Of a stretch of 64,000 nt of DNA, positions 22,706 to 34,302 are shown in pieces. Source of the DNA: Apodemus sylvaticus. Its lineage: Eukaryota > Chordata > Mammalia > Rodentia > Muridae. Each line of letters opens with the position of its first letter. Position 1 is the stretch's first letter. The translations under genes were made by a program, and so were the position numbers. The notes below the pieces were generated by a model. That model was not told where the DNA came from and did no database searches. It saw only the letters and a list, made by a program, of their open reading frames with translations. Location of the stretch: positions 27,330,827 to 27,394,826 of the forward strand of contig NC_067490.1 of the NCBI RefSeq assembly GCF_947179515.1, read 5' to 3'.

Positions 22706-23781
22706 AGCAAGCCCCTGCTTCACTGTGAGGCCCCATCTTCACTACCTGCAACCTCTCCCTCCATCTCCCCCCCCCAACCTCTCCTCCCCACCCCTACCAG
22801 GCTTCTTTACCTCGCATCTTTTGCCCCGGCAGGCTCTCGGTGTAAGTCTACTCAACATCCTGAGCATGCCTCTGCATACCTGAGTGAAGCCAAGAGCCCT
22901 GGTCTCTGTCATACCTTTGACTATCCATCACTCAGACTGCTGTTTCTCTGGGCCCTGTAGGACAGACAGTGTCTCCCCAACACATAGCTTGCTTGTGGTG
23001 GACACAGTAGGCACACAGTTCCTGGCTCTTTGGAAAGTAACCCTGGCTACCCTGAATTTGATGGTCTAAGCGACTTATTTAGGAGCAAAGAATATGGATG
23101 TGAGACACTCTCTGTAAGGGTGTGGCCATCCATTGTCTAGCCACACCCTCCCCAAGTAAGAAAGACATAGCTGTCAATCGCCACGAAATTTGAAGGGAGT
23201 GGGAGGTGATGCCTCCAGTCCTGTCCCCCCACATCCAGTCCCCCACCCCACCACCACCCACTGCCTCTCACACAGAGCCTCTCACACAGAGCTGGTCCAG
23301 GGAGACCCCAAGGCAGCAACTTCTGCTTCCGAGTCATGGTCCCTCCCCCAAGACTGAGGCTCTCCAGGAAGATATCCATTGCCTGCAAAGCCTATCGGCT
23401 CTAGAAGGGATGCCCCAGGATCAGGACAACCCCATCTGCGTTTCCCATTAATTTCTCCCCGGATGCCTCTGTGGAAGCTCTTCTTGCTGCGATTGTGATT
23501 ATTGGGATTTTTTTTTTCCTGGCTTTGGCGGCATTCTCGCATCCCGCTGTGTGATTCCTCCCAGATGGCAAAGCTCCAGCCCTCCCTGAGGACCGGAAGG
23601 TGGCCTGGTGTGACTCAGATACCTCCTCACTCAGTGTCATCACAGATGTAATTAGCATGTGATTTGCACTGGTCCCTGCCAGGTGGGAGTGGGGGCATGT
23701 GATAAACCCCCTGGGAAACACTGGTTTCCAAGTGTCCCTGGACTCTGTCAGAATGCACCCAAGATCCCTGGGCTAGAGCAG

Positions 23782-23801
23782 GGTGTGTGTGTGTCTGTGT
23801 C

Positions 23802-23834
<33 letters not shown>

Positions 23835-23870
23835 GAGACAGAGAGAGAGAGACAGAGAGAGAGAGAGAGC
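23782..23870. repeat. (GT)n(GA)n microsatellite
   Basis: A GT run turns into a GA run with GACAGA interruptions. Confidence 0.94.
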
Positions 23871-24349
23871 CTTTACGTTGGGTCTGCAGACTGGTTCCCT
23901 TTTTATCTGTTTTCCACTAAGGACCCTTTCCCATGATCCTCTCTGCTCGAACCAGAGCAGAACCCAGAGAGAAGTAGTGAGACTCATTTTATCTGAAAAG
24001 TCACATTCCTCAAACCGCACTTGGTCTTCTGAAAGCTCCGGTGGGATCAGAAGCCACTGGCAAACCTTGTCCCCTGCCCACTCTCCGTTGCCTGGCTCAT
24101 GACTCCCACGGTGCCCTGTCCTCTGGCCCATTCTCTCTGGAACAATGTCTTTTCCCACGCTCCCTGCCCGCCCACTTCATTCACACATTCATCTCAGCAC
24201 CTGGCATTGCTGCTCCCCTTGGGCAGCCTCAGATCCCAATGTGGGAAACTAAAGAAACAGAGCGAGGCAGGCAGGGGGCGGTTCAGATGCCGGGGCTGCT
24301 GAAGACGCAAACTCAAGTCACCCGGACTCTGGCTCTACATTAATTGTGG

Positions 24350-24505
24350 GGTGGAGGTGGTGATGGGACAGGGTTTCTGTGGGCGGTTCTTGCTGTCCTG
24401 GAACCCAGTAGACCAGGCTGGCCTCGAACATCACAAAGATCCACCTACCTCTGCCTCCCAAGTGCTGGGATTAAAGGCACACACCACCACCACCACCACC
24501 ACCCA
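24350..24505 (-). repeat. B1 SINE, antisense, ending in (CAC)n
   Basis: Reverse B1 (gtagaccaggctggcctcga, tgctgggattaaaggcac). Its head is extended by about eight ACC units at 24481-24505. Confidence 0.86.
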
Positions 24506-24529
24506 ACTATATTCAACTTTTTCAAAAGG

Positions 24530-24620
24530 GCTGGGGAGGCCACCGGGCTAGAGAGACTGACCAGCGTGTGGGAGGCCCTGAGTTCAAGTCCCAGTATTGC
24601 AAAACAAATGGGTAAATAGG
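24530..24620 (+). repeat. ID/B4-like SINE fragment
   Basis: gctggggaggccaccgggct and ccctgagttcaagtcccag match an ID-type head followed by an A-rich tail. Confidence 0.55.
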
Positions 24621-24667
24621 AAAAACAGCTGGGCAGGTAACACAGAGATAACTTGGAGAAAAGGAAG

Positions 24668-24850
24668 CTGGGGCCAGGGTTGTAGCTCACTTTGGTAATA
24701 TGCTCACCTAGCACGCAGGAAGCCCTGAGTTCGATCCCCAGGGCTGCAGAAAGCAGGAGTGGTCAAACACATCGGCAACTCCAGCGGGTAGGAGCAGAAG
24801 GATCACGAGTTCAAGGCCATCCTCTGTTAGGTAGTAAGGAGGTGAACATG
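24668..24850 (+). repeat. B4/ID-B1 SINE
   Basis: ID head (ttgtagctcactttggtaat, gagttcgatccccagggctg) and a B1-like right half (gatcacgagttcaaggccat). Confidence 0.72.
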
Positions 24851-25578
24851 GAGAGCACTGAGGACACCTGCTGTGGTCCTCTCCCCATCACATGCATCTA
24901 CATATGTGTGCACATGTACCCACATCCGTGTACTCACAGCACATGTGCACACAGGCACACACATGCAAGGATATAGATGGGAGCATTAGAAGAGAATCAG
25001 ATATATTCAAGGGTATTTGAGATTCAAGGGTATCTCAGTCTCCTGAGAGACTATGGCTACCGGATGATACAGTCTGTGTGACTCTGTGACATCCCCAAAG
25101 AACACAGGAGCTCCGTGGCTGACAGCAGGAGCTACAAAGACTTAGAACAAGGCAGGGTTTTTTGGGGGGGAGGGGGGTGGAGTAGGAGGATTGTTTAGGG
25201 CCCTAGCTTAGTGGAGGGGAGACAGGAATCTATATATGCATTGTTATTCATAGAACTACAGAACAAAAACTGTTAATTATACTACATGCTAATTGATGAA
25301 GTATCACAGATAACCCCACCACCCCCCAAAATCACGAGGGGGGAGGAGTCACCATCAAGTGTACCTACAGGGGCTTCTAGACTAGGTGACACCACCCCCT
25401 TCCTGGATATTTTAAGTCAGCAAGCATGTAGTAGGCATGTGACACACAGGCATCTCTGATTCAAGCTTGACAGGCAACCCATGGCAAGGGAGGGAAAGGG
25501 CACAGAGGTAGCAGGAGTGGGCCACATGGAACACAGGACACGTGCTGCACTGGGTCCCATGGGCACAGATTGTGTGCT

Positions 25579-25773
25579 CAGAAATCAGAGGAGAAGGAAG
25601 GAGGGAGGGAGGAAAGAAGGGAGGGAGAGAAGAGGAAAGAGGGGAGGGGGAAGGAAGGAGGGAGAAAGGGAGGGAAGGAAGGAAGGAAGAGGAAGATGGG
25701 AGGGAGGAAGGAAAGAGGAAGGAAGAGGGGAGGGAGGGAAAGAAGGAAGAGGAAAGAGGGGAGGGAAGGAAGA
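25579..25773. repeat. (GGAA)n/(GGGA)n homopurine tract
   Basis: About 195 bp that are almost entirely purine on the + strand (aggaaggaagg, gggaggga). It is a mirror-repeat-rich candidate for triplex DNA. Confidence 0.95.
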
Positions 25774-26714
25774 CTGCCTTAAGGCAACAGACCGAAGGTC
25801 AAGTGTAGCTAGTCTATGAGAGATTCCCACAATGCACTTGGCTATGGGCTGCAAATTGAGGACTGTTAATTTAAACACAGCTCCGCTGGCCTCCATGTGA
25901 GTTCATTATGACTCCCAGAAGAGCCGGGTCGTGCAGGGGGAGGAGGGGTGCGCTTGCACAGGTGAGGCGCACCTGCCGCCTTCTGCAGCACTACACCCAT
26001 CCGGGAGGAAAATGACGGCTCTCTAGTGTTCTTCCCTCCAAGTGCCAGCTGCCATTCGGATTGAATTAGATTTCACAGGCTTGTGCTGCTTCTCCCCCCC
26101 ACACACACACCCCAATACGTGGAATTCACCAGCAAATTACTCTTAAAGAGGGAAAATCAATCATTTGGAGCAGAGATAAGCTGAAGGCGAGGCAGCCTGG
26201 GATTGATCCCATCTGTGCAGGCGTGTGTGGAATTCGATGGGTAACCTGGGGCACCGAGGAGGAGAGAGGAGGAGAGATGGAAGGAGAGAGAGCCTCTCAG
26301 TCTGTCTGGGCCCGAGTAACCAGGGGCTCACATGCCTCCGTGTGGAGACAGGACATCTAAGACCAATAAGCCGGAGGTTTCCGTTGCATGGCGAGAGATC
26401 CTTCCTGGTTTACAGATGGTTGTCTCCTCCCTCTGTTCCCACATGCAGAAAAGCAAGGGTGGCCCTGGAGTTCCTTTCGTATGTGCCACCAGGAGCTGTC
26501 CACCCACACAGCCAATCACCTCTTTTGCCTCCTTTGAGATTAGGGTTTCAATGTGCGCATGCGCTGGGGGGGTTATGACACTGAGTGTCTATGGTTTCAG
26601 GCAGGAAGTGAAGGGAAGCAGAGTGGGAGAAGGACAGAGAGTGGGAGGAAATGCTTTGGTCGAAGGACATCAAGTAGTTCATGTTTGTGGGTGCATAGGA
26701 GAAGCCCCTAAAGC

Positions 26715-26790
26715 AAAAGTACCATTTTACAGACTGGGAAACTGAGGCACGGGAAAAGATCTCCCCCGAATCACACAGCAATGGGTGCTA
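26715..26790 (+). repeat. MIR SINE relic
   Basis: accattttacagactgggaa, actgaggcacgggaaaagat and gaatcacacagcaatggg follow the MIR core order. Confidence 0.72.
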
Positions 26791-27767
26791 GCTCCAGAGA
26801 ATATACACTCTCAGCTTTAGGCCTGTCTGCTTGGAGGCTAAACCTGAGAAGGCACAGGATGAGAGGAGACCCCAAAAGAGGGGAGTAGCCTTGACTCTGT
26901 GTGGAGAGAGGGGGACCCTCTGAGCCTTTGGGGGCCCAACAGACCTAGAACTCAGGAAAGGGCAGTGGGCCTGAACTGCTGACCGTGGGAAACAGTTGCC
27001 TCTGCGGTCCCCAGGGGGAGCTGGAGCCAGAGTTGGCGATCTGCATGGGGTTCTCTGGTGCCTCTGGACTTGGTCATCCAGACGAGCCTCGGGGATGCTC
27101 GCCCAGGGCAGCAGGGACAGAAGTCTAGGTGCGAGGGAGAAGCGGCTGACTCGAAGGGAGAGGGTGAGGGGTCTCCCCCTGCCAAGGCCACTTCACCATG
27201 TCTGATTGGGATTAATTAAGCGGAAGACGGGACAAAGAAGTGATAAAGAACACAGCTTGTCAGCTTTGATTTTCTGCCACTCAATAGCATGGATGAGCTC
27301 AACAATCAGCAAGATGTGGAGTCCAGGCAGTCGGTGCTGAGGGTGGGAGTGGATGGTCCCTGCATCCTGCACATGTCCGCTGCCTGCCCCTCCCTGCCCT
27401 GGCCAAGGTCTCAACTCCACCCACCTCAGGAGTGCCCCCCTGCTCAGCCCATGCCTACTATAACTCGAGAAATGGTTCTCCCAGATGAGTCTGTCCAGGG
27501 GGGTGCCAGGATGCCACAGTTTGCCCTCAGTAGTCTGCTGGGTGGACAGCACCCCACCCCACCCTCCTTCCCACCCCCATTTTGCAGACGAGGAAAACAG
27601 GTCTAATGAAAGAAAAAATCATTTGTGTGAAATTGCAAAACTAAAGAGTAGGATGGCTGAGTCCGGCCTCAGGTCTGACTGCTCAGGGTGGTTAAGTTTT
27701 GTCTGTTTGCGTGTTGTGTACGGGCGCACGCGCACACGCAAAGGCATATATGTGAAAGCCAGAGGTC

Positions 27768-28022
27768 ATCTTGGGGCACCTTCTTTCTACCTTATTTTGT
27801 GAGACAGACTCTCATTATTTGCAGCTAACGAATTTTAGTATGTTGACTGACCTGCAGACCCCAGAAATCCTTCCACTTCTGCCTCTGCCTCCGCCTCCGC
27901 TAGTGCTGACATTACAGGGACACTCCGCACCTGGTGTGTACATGAGTGCTGGGAATCGAACCCAGGACCTCATGCTTGTAAAGCAAGCACTTTACTCCCT
28001 CAGGCATCTCCCTAGCCCTGAT
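27768..28022 (-). repeat. B4/RSINE-type SINE, antisense
   Basis: tgtgagacagactctcatta at the left, gggaatcgaacccaggacct and ggcatctccctagccctga at the right are the reverse of a tRNA-headed rodent SINE. The subfamily is uncertain. Confidence 0.68.
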
Positions 28023-30204
28023 GTAAACAGATATCACTAGACTTCTGTGTTCCCCACTAGGTGTGTGGTCACAGGACTCTCATGTGGCGGGTCTGAGTTC
28101 TAGATAACATTTCTAAAGAGCATAGCACTTGACTCTGGGGACCCTCTCTGCACCCCACTTCCTTATCCTAGGTCTTAGCACAGGCTAAAGGGCTTTCACC
28201 AGCCCATGGCGCTCCCAGGAGCCGCTTGTCTCTGGGAAGAAGGCTCAGTTGTGTCAGAGAGGGCAGACTCCACAGCACTCCCTTCAGCTATGGAGAAGGA
28301 GAAGGTGTGGACAGGGGGTAGATCCTGGCAAGGAAGTTTAGAGGTTGGAGCCCTGAAAATTACAAATTTTATTACCATCCTTGGTCAGAAATAGAACATA
28401 CTCTCGGTGTTTAGGCCAGGGGTGATAGAAGGGGATTTTGAATATTTATCTCCTCCTCTGCAAATACCCCTGTCGGAGGCTTATTCATGAGGGTGTGACC
28501 AAAGCTTGAATTTAGGCACTAATTTGTTTTTTAATAGTTTAGAATTGAACCTATAGATTTTAATGGTCAAACTAGGCAATAGTTTTCAGGGTTACTTCTT
28601 TAAAAGAGGGAACGTTATAGTAGTCTGGATTGGGGTTCTGTTGAGCCCAGAAAGAGAAAACCATATCCTGTAACAGAGAAGCCAAGGTTTCAGTGGAAGC
28701 GAGCCACCAGGTTATCGGCGCGGCCACTGCCAGTGACCAACAGCAGAGACCAGAGTCTACTGTGTTACCATGGTAAGGCATCTGGACTTGGCTTAGGGGA
28801 CTTGGCTGCAGGTCTCAGGCCCTGGAGGAAGGCTGGGCATGAGGAGGGAGATGCTCTGAGGCCTTCCTTACACTGGGAACCAGGGTACCTGTAGAGGGAT
28901 AGAGGCTGCTCAAGAGATCTCAGTTCATGGCCACAAAGTCTTGCTGAAGAAGTCAGGCCAACCTCACCCCACCCAATGCAGGTCCCCTGTCCCTCTCCTG
29001 TGGGAGCCCCCAGAACCAGAATTTTCCAAGGGAGGGCCCAATGCATGGGCCTCACCCCATGAAGAACTGAGGCTAGCACTTGGCCAGGAGACCACTGGGA
29101 CAGAGCCCTGGACCCAGTTCCACAGGCTTAGTGGCAAGGAGCAAGGGCCAGGCCTGCTCTGACCATACCTGGTGGCCCTCCCACTCCAGGAACAGACAAG
29201 GTAAAGGGAAGTGACCAGGAGGTCTCTGCTGGCTGCTAGCTGATAAGGAACTGCCCTCTGCAGGGGGCCAGAAGGCTGTTGTCACCAAGAGCGATTGGGG
29301 AAAGGCAGCGGGAAGCCTGGAATGATTTCAGTGCGTAACCCTTCCTAAGAGATACATAAAACCAAGCTGTGGAGAGGTCTCCAGCCAGCAGCCTCTGGCT
29401 GCCAGGCCTTGGGAGCAGGCTGTGGCTCCTCTTAGGGACCCCAGCCCCACCAATCAGCCCTTCTGATCACCTCATGCAGAGGAGACTTTAATCCCCCACC
29501 CTGCAGGCTCCTCTCCACACACACCGGGGTCCCTTTTGATGTTCTTTTTATCTCTTTCCCCAACTAAATCGCCCTTTAACAGCTCAGAAAGTGCCTCCTG
29601 TCACCTCCATCCACAGGATGGCAGTCCTATAAGGGACTTGTGAGAATGGGAGGGTAATGGCTCAACCAATACCCTTTCATTACCACCTGTGGTATGGAAA
29701 GTAGAGGTTGGGAGCTAAGATTTAAAGAGACAGGACGGAGCAGAATTCGAATCCTTCCCTGACGGCTGTGTATATTGAATAGCTGTCCTCTCTGTCTCTT
29801 GTAGAGGATCTGGACAAGTGTTGATGTTGCACAGGTGTATGTCACATGTTGAGGCCAAAAGTTGGAAGCTATTGAGACAAAAAGGTGCCCAGGCCAGGGC
29901 TGTAGCTAAGAGTTTTGCATCAAGTCAACAAACAAGTGTGTTTCTCTCACACACGCCCATCCCCAAAGATGAGTTTCCGCTTGGGCCTGGCAGGAACTGG
30001 CCCTCCAGAATGGACAGGGAGAGCGTGTGGTTCCCAGGTGATTCTGGGAAGCTTCACAACAGTAGCACAGAGTCTTGACAAGTAAGGGGTCAGGCCTGAG
30101 CCCCTAGGGGTAGATCCAGGAGAAGCGGTCAGGAGTGGACAGACCTTAGGAGGACGAGTAGACAGACCTTAGATCTGAGACCCACAGAAGTCTTGTCAAG
30201 AGGC

Positions 30205-30480
30205 TGGAGAAGGGACTGGGAAGATGGTGTGTTAATAAAGTGCCTGCCACACAAGTGTGGGGACTGGAGTTTGATCTCCAGCTCCCACCAAAAAGCCAGG
30301 TATGGCAGCACAGGATTAAAATCCTAGTTCTGGGAAGGTAGAGACAGTACCCTGGGGCTCCCTGGCCGGCCAGCCTCACCCACCTGGCCACATGGGTGAG
30401 CCGCAGGATCTCAGTGAGTCTGCATCAGATAACAAGGTGGACCTGAGGCACCTGAGGATGAAACCTGAGATGGATGACTG
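30205..30480 (+). repeat. B3/RSINE-type SINE
   Basis: gggactgggaagatggtgtg head, gatctccagctcccaccaaa, then gccggccagcctcacccacc and catcagataacaaggtgga. Diverged but in the right order. Confidence 0.65.
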
Positions 30481-30579
30481 ACCTTCTTATACCCATTATG
30501 TGTGCCAGGCTCCCACTGTGGAGTGACCACAGACTGATGATGATATAGGGGATGCGCTGTAGCCTCTAAGGGAACTGAG

Positions 30580-30930
30580 GAAGGGCTGGGGCAAGGGTTC
30601 TACTAGAAAGGTGCCTGGTGAGCAAACATGAGGAACTGAGTTCAAATCCTCAGACACCATATGCAAAGAAAGCTAGGCACGGTGGCATGTGTTGTGACCT
30701 CAGCACGGGGCAGGAGAGGGAGGGAGACAGGTGGATTCCTGAAGCCAGCCAGCCCAGCATAGTTGATGAGTCTCAGGGTCGGTGAATGGTCCCATCTGAA
30801 GAGATAAAGATGGAGAACAATTGGGAAGGACATCTGTGGTTGACCACTGCTCTCTACATATGTGCACATGTGCAATTGTGTGTGTGTGTATGTGCGCGCT
30901 CGCGTGCACGCTCTTGTGCATGCATTCACA
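30580..30930 (+). repeat. B3/RSINE-type SINE with GT/GC tail
   Basis: gaactgagttcaaatcctca, aagctaggcacggtggcatg and gaagccagccagcccagca, ending in a (GT)n/GCGCTCGCG tail (about 30878-30915). Confidence 0.65.
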
Positions 30931-31031
30931 TTAAACATCTATGCAAACGCCTATACCATACAGCACAACACAGAAACACTAGAGGCAGGGCAAGGCAAAT
31001 AACCTTCAAACTTCTCAAATGCTGAGAGCCA

Positions 31032-31049
31032 CACCAGCAGGGGGCGCTC
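31032..31049 (+). promoter_or_regulatory. CTCF-like motif (strong)
   Basis: acaccagcagggggcgct contains the full CTCF core CCAGCAGGGGGCGCT. It is in + orientation, in unique sequence about 2.7 kb upstream of the 33744 exon. Occupancy is unproven. Confidence 0.55.
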
Positions 31050-31257
31050 AAAGCTGTCTGTGGCCATCACAGGCAGCAGCTGCACCAGGGCATGAGTAGA
31101 AAGTCATCCCCATGGTGGAACTGCAAGAGGAGGAACGGTGTGCATCTCTTTGTGTGTCCTGGGGATATCAGGGTCTGCGCACAAAGGCGTCTATCCCTGA
31201 GGAGCCGCCTCTGGGGAGAGACGTGAAACAGCTGGAACATTTCCTAAGTTTCTGGCC

Positions 31258-31443
31258 CTCCTCCTCGCCCTCCTCCTCCTCCTCCTCCTCCTCCTCCTCC
31301 TCCTCCTCTTCTTCCCCCTCCTCTTCTTCCTCCTCCTCCTCTTCTTCCTCCTCCTCTTCCTCCTCCTCTTCTTCCTCCTCTTCCTCTTCCTCCTTTTCTT
31401 CCTCCTCCTCTTCTTCCTCCTCCTCCTCCTCCTCCTCCTCCTC
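31258..31443. repeat. (TCC)n/(TTC)n homopyrimidine tract
   Basis: About 185 bp of CTC, CTT and CCT triplets with almost no purine on the + strand. Poly-Ser and poly-Glu open frames over it are artefacts. Confidence 0.97.
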
Positions 31444-33224
31444 CACTCCTTCTTCTCCATAAATAAAGAACAGCAGTAGTGGGTACTGATTTCTGCAGGC
31501 TTTCTCTCCAGGCTTCTGGAAGTAGAATGTGGGGACATGGCCCCTCACATCACAGCGCACTCTAGGGACACCTGGGCTACAGGAAGGCTCAGAAAAGAAC
31601 ACGCATGCCCTCCTGTGACCTCACCTTCCCTCCCCTCTTTCCTCTCTCCTCAGCACCCTCCCTTAGCTGTGGACTCAGGCCTGAGGGTTCTGTCCCTGCA
31701 CACAGGCTAGGATCCCAGGATCCTTTTCAGCCCCTCTCCTTACCCTGGCCAGTGATTCACTGTCTTCTCTCTCTGTTTCCTTCTTTCCTTGTGTGGCTCT
31801 CCCTCTGGCTCCTCCTTGTCCCCGCCTCTTTGACTGATGGGTTCCATGGACAGACCTTGGTAAGTGAGGCTTGGTAAGGGCAGGGAGGCCTGGGGGTGGG
31901 GTGGGTAGCATCACAGAGAACCTTCCTCTGCCCCGGCAGCCACATTCAGACACTGCCAGTTCCTCAGGCCTATGAATGCTGTGGTCAAGAGGCCAGGGTT
32001 CACAGGAGACAGCCATTGGTGTGGCCTATTTAGAACTGTCACGCTCCATTGCCTTTGCTATTAGTGTCCTTTCGGGCATTTAATTGGTCCCCTCCAGCTG
32101 ATGGAATGGATCCTACCAGGGAGACCTTAAAATTCTGCAGCCCAAGAGGCTCAGAGTAGCACTGGGGAGTCTCCAGAGAGCTGTTCTGGGCTGGGGGCTC
32201 TGGAGTGCCCTCCCAACCTGCCTTGACCCCAGAAGAGGCTGAAAGGGGCTCACAGGGCTCGGCCCCCAGATCCTATTCACAACCTCTATTCCAGAGACAG
32301 GAGGGTTGCCTCTGGTTCTGAGAACAGATTGGCACAAGTGCCTCACCTTGCTAGTCCAGTGAGATGCCCACCTACTGGGCGTCAGGGAGCTCCAGTGGGT
32401 CACGTGACTGGTCCCTGGCTTCAGTAGCAACTCAGAATCCCTGCCCTGGTGGGAGGGACAAAGTTAGTTCTGCATTCATTGAAAGGCTTCTGGGGCCAGA
32501 GATGCCCGGTGGTCCCCTCTCACCATGTCTAGCAGAAGGGAGCTCCCCAAAATCTCGGGTTCATGAAAACGCTGTAGCCCTATGTTCAATCAGAAGGGGT
32601 CTATTCGGGTGCAGCATCAGATGGATGGGTTACAAAGGACCCAGAAACTTATCTCAGGTTTGTGATCACTAAACATCTATAGCCAGGGCCAGAGAGACAC
32701 ACCTGACGGGGGTACACACCCAATGGAGAGGAGGTCCCCATGAAGCAGAAAAGGCCTGACTCAGTCAGTGGGTTCTGCCTCCGCTTCACTTCAGCCTTGG
32801 CTCTGCCTATAAGCTAAGCTGAGATCACGTGGTCCTGAGCCCCGCCTCCACTCCCATGAGCCTCTTTGCCTAGTATGCATAAGGCCCTACAGGAAAGGAT
32901 AAAATATGGAGATAGAAGAAAAGTCTGCACGCTGAACCTGTACCCCCCCCCCCCCGCAAAAAAAAGCGGACCAGAACGACTGATACAGCAGCCCCGGTGC
33001 AGGTCTCTTGGGTGTGAGGCACACAGTAGTGTTCTCTGTCCCCTAGATTCCTTGGTCACACACCCCCTGGTCATTCATAGCAGGCCAGCGCTCTCCTTAA
33101 CACATTTTCCTCTTCAGTCCCAGCCCACCATAGCCACCTCATTTATTTATTATTTATTTCTCTATTTTCCATTTCTCAGCTCCCCCTTTATCTGCCCTGG
33201 GTCTTTTATTGATTGATTTTTAAT

Positions 33225-33393
33225 TTTACATTTTACTTGTTTAGCCTGTGATGGAGAGGCCTGCCCGTGTCATGACAATGCATGTGGGAGTCAGAGGACA
33301 CCATGTAGGAATCACTTGTCTTCTACTATGTGGGTCCCGGGGATTGAACTCATGCCTTTGGGCTTGGTGGCATTGAGCCATCTCTTCAGCACT
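33225..33393 (-). repeat. B3-type SINE, antisense
   Basis: gcatgtgggagtcagaggac, cccggggattgaactcatgc and cattgagccatctcttcagc are reverse B3/B2-type sequence. It ends about 350 bp upstream of the 33744 exon. Confidence 0.75.
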
Positions 33394-33743
33394 CCTTAAA
33401 GGTTTTAATTCTGGCAGATTCCTCTCCTTCTTTAGCATCCCTTAGTGGAGAAAGGACCAGGAGGTAGGAAATGAACCAGGCATGGAGAGGGACACTTAGT
33501 ATATGACAGACAGAATGACAGAAGGATCCAGAGGATGCTTCTTGGGCCTTAGAGGTGGCGACAGAACTGGCCAGGAGGCAGGAAGACCCTCCCGAGCCCG
33601 TGCCTCCACCCCTACCCCGCCCCCTGCACCGCAAAGCGTTGGGGGGGTGCTGACGTCACCCTCCAGCATCCTCTACTGCTCGGTCTGGCTCCACCCCCTG
33701 ACCTTCTGCACCCTTTGCAACCAGCTTCTTCACTCTCACGCAG

Positions 33744-33893
33744 GGTCTGAACAGCATGTTCGAGGTGTACCTGGTGGGCAACAACTCCCACCACTTCATC
33801 ATCTCCCCGACCTCCGTCCAAGGGAAAGCGGACATCCGCATCCGAGTGGCCATCCCGCTGGACTACGAGACCGTGGACAGATACGACTTTGAT
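33744..33893 (+). CDS. Cdh23: Cdh23 coding exon: middle of EC4
   Basis: This 150-nt exon (50 codons, phase 0 at both ends) lies between the acceptor cactctcacgcag and the donor gtaagc. The peptide starts GLNSMFEVYLVGNNSHHF, passes SPTSVQGKADIRIRVAIP and ends in the calcium motif LDYETVDRYDFD. GNNS contains a potential N-glycosylation site. Joined to the previous exon it reads DKDE-GLN, which fits the DxD-x-G-x-N cadherin motif exactly. My memory of the published protein places Asn-Leu between Glu and Gly, so a 6-nt microexon may sit in the long upstream intron (see findings). Reverse-strand open frames over this exon are shadows. Confidence 0.96.
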
Positions 33894-34302
33894 GTAAGCC
33901 TCCTTCTGTATCTTCTCTCGGGCCACCTGGGGAGGTTGAAGGGAAGGCTGAGGAGGGTCAAGCTCTCTGGTTTCCCTAGGGATCTGTCCTAGGGAAACGA
34001 CAGAGATGGCAGGGGCTGAATCCTCAAGCAGGGCGAGGATATGCGGAGGAATAGGAGCAAAGTCACCAGACCCTTCTCTGGTGTCCCTGCGGCCCATCCT
34101 GGCCAGCACAGTCCGGCCCCCAGAACCACTCCCTCCCTGAAGAAGGACCCGTGAAGGGGCTCCTAGAACACACCTGGCATCAGCCTTGACTCTAGCAGAA
34201 GCTCGTGGTTCGAACCAGCCACGGCACAGAGAGGTCTCACGGGAGACAGCGAGCACTCCAGAGATGCGTGGGAGCTCACGCAACTCTGCCCCGCCCCTCT
34301 AG
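33894..34302 (+). other. Cdh23: Cdh23 intron, 409 bp, phase 0
   Basis: This short intron runs from gtaagc to cgcccctctag. It contains no recognisable repeat and is moderately GC-rich. I see nothing else in it. Confidence 0.93.

Larger units (their letters stand above)
15043..33743 (+). other. Cdh23: Cdh23 intron, 18,701 bp, phase 0
   Basis: The intron is bounded by gtgagt and ctcacgcag. It contains a large CA/TA-rich tract, B1, B3 and B4 SINEs, a MaLR-like LTR, purine and pyrimidine tracts and a strong CTCF-like motif at 31034. Unique-looking stretches with no gene signal are about 15850-16640, 16710-17350, 17530-18470, 21000-22200, 22710-23780, 25180-25575, 25780-26710, 26800-27760, 28030-30200 and 31450-33220. 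Blocks at 21895-22200, 23460-23680, 25830-26190 and 27195-27310 look like candidate conserved non-coding elements. The acceptor sits 1.5 kb downstream of a C12-C13 run near 32943. Confidence 0.9.

Noticed and set aside
22378..22960. Open frames of 92-177 codons on both strands
   Set aside because: Products of the GACA/GGGAGACA array, which is open in most frames.
31112..31602. Poly-Ser (+) and poly-Glu/Arg (-) open frames
   Set aside because: Triplet translation of the homopyrimidine tract.
33612..34283. 223-codon reverse-strand open frame
   Set aside because: It is antisense to the Cdh23 exon at 33744-33893 and its flanks. GC-rich shadow frame with no family resemblance.
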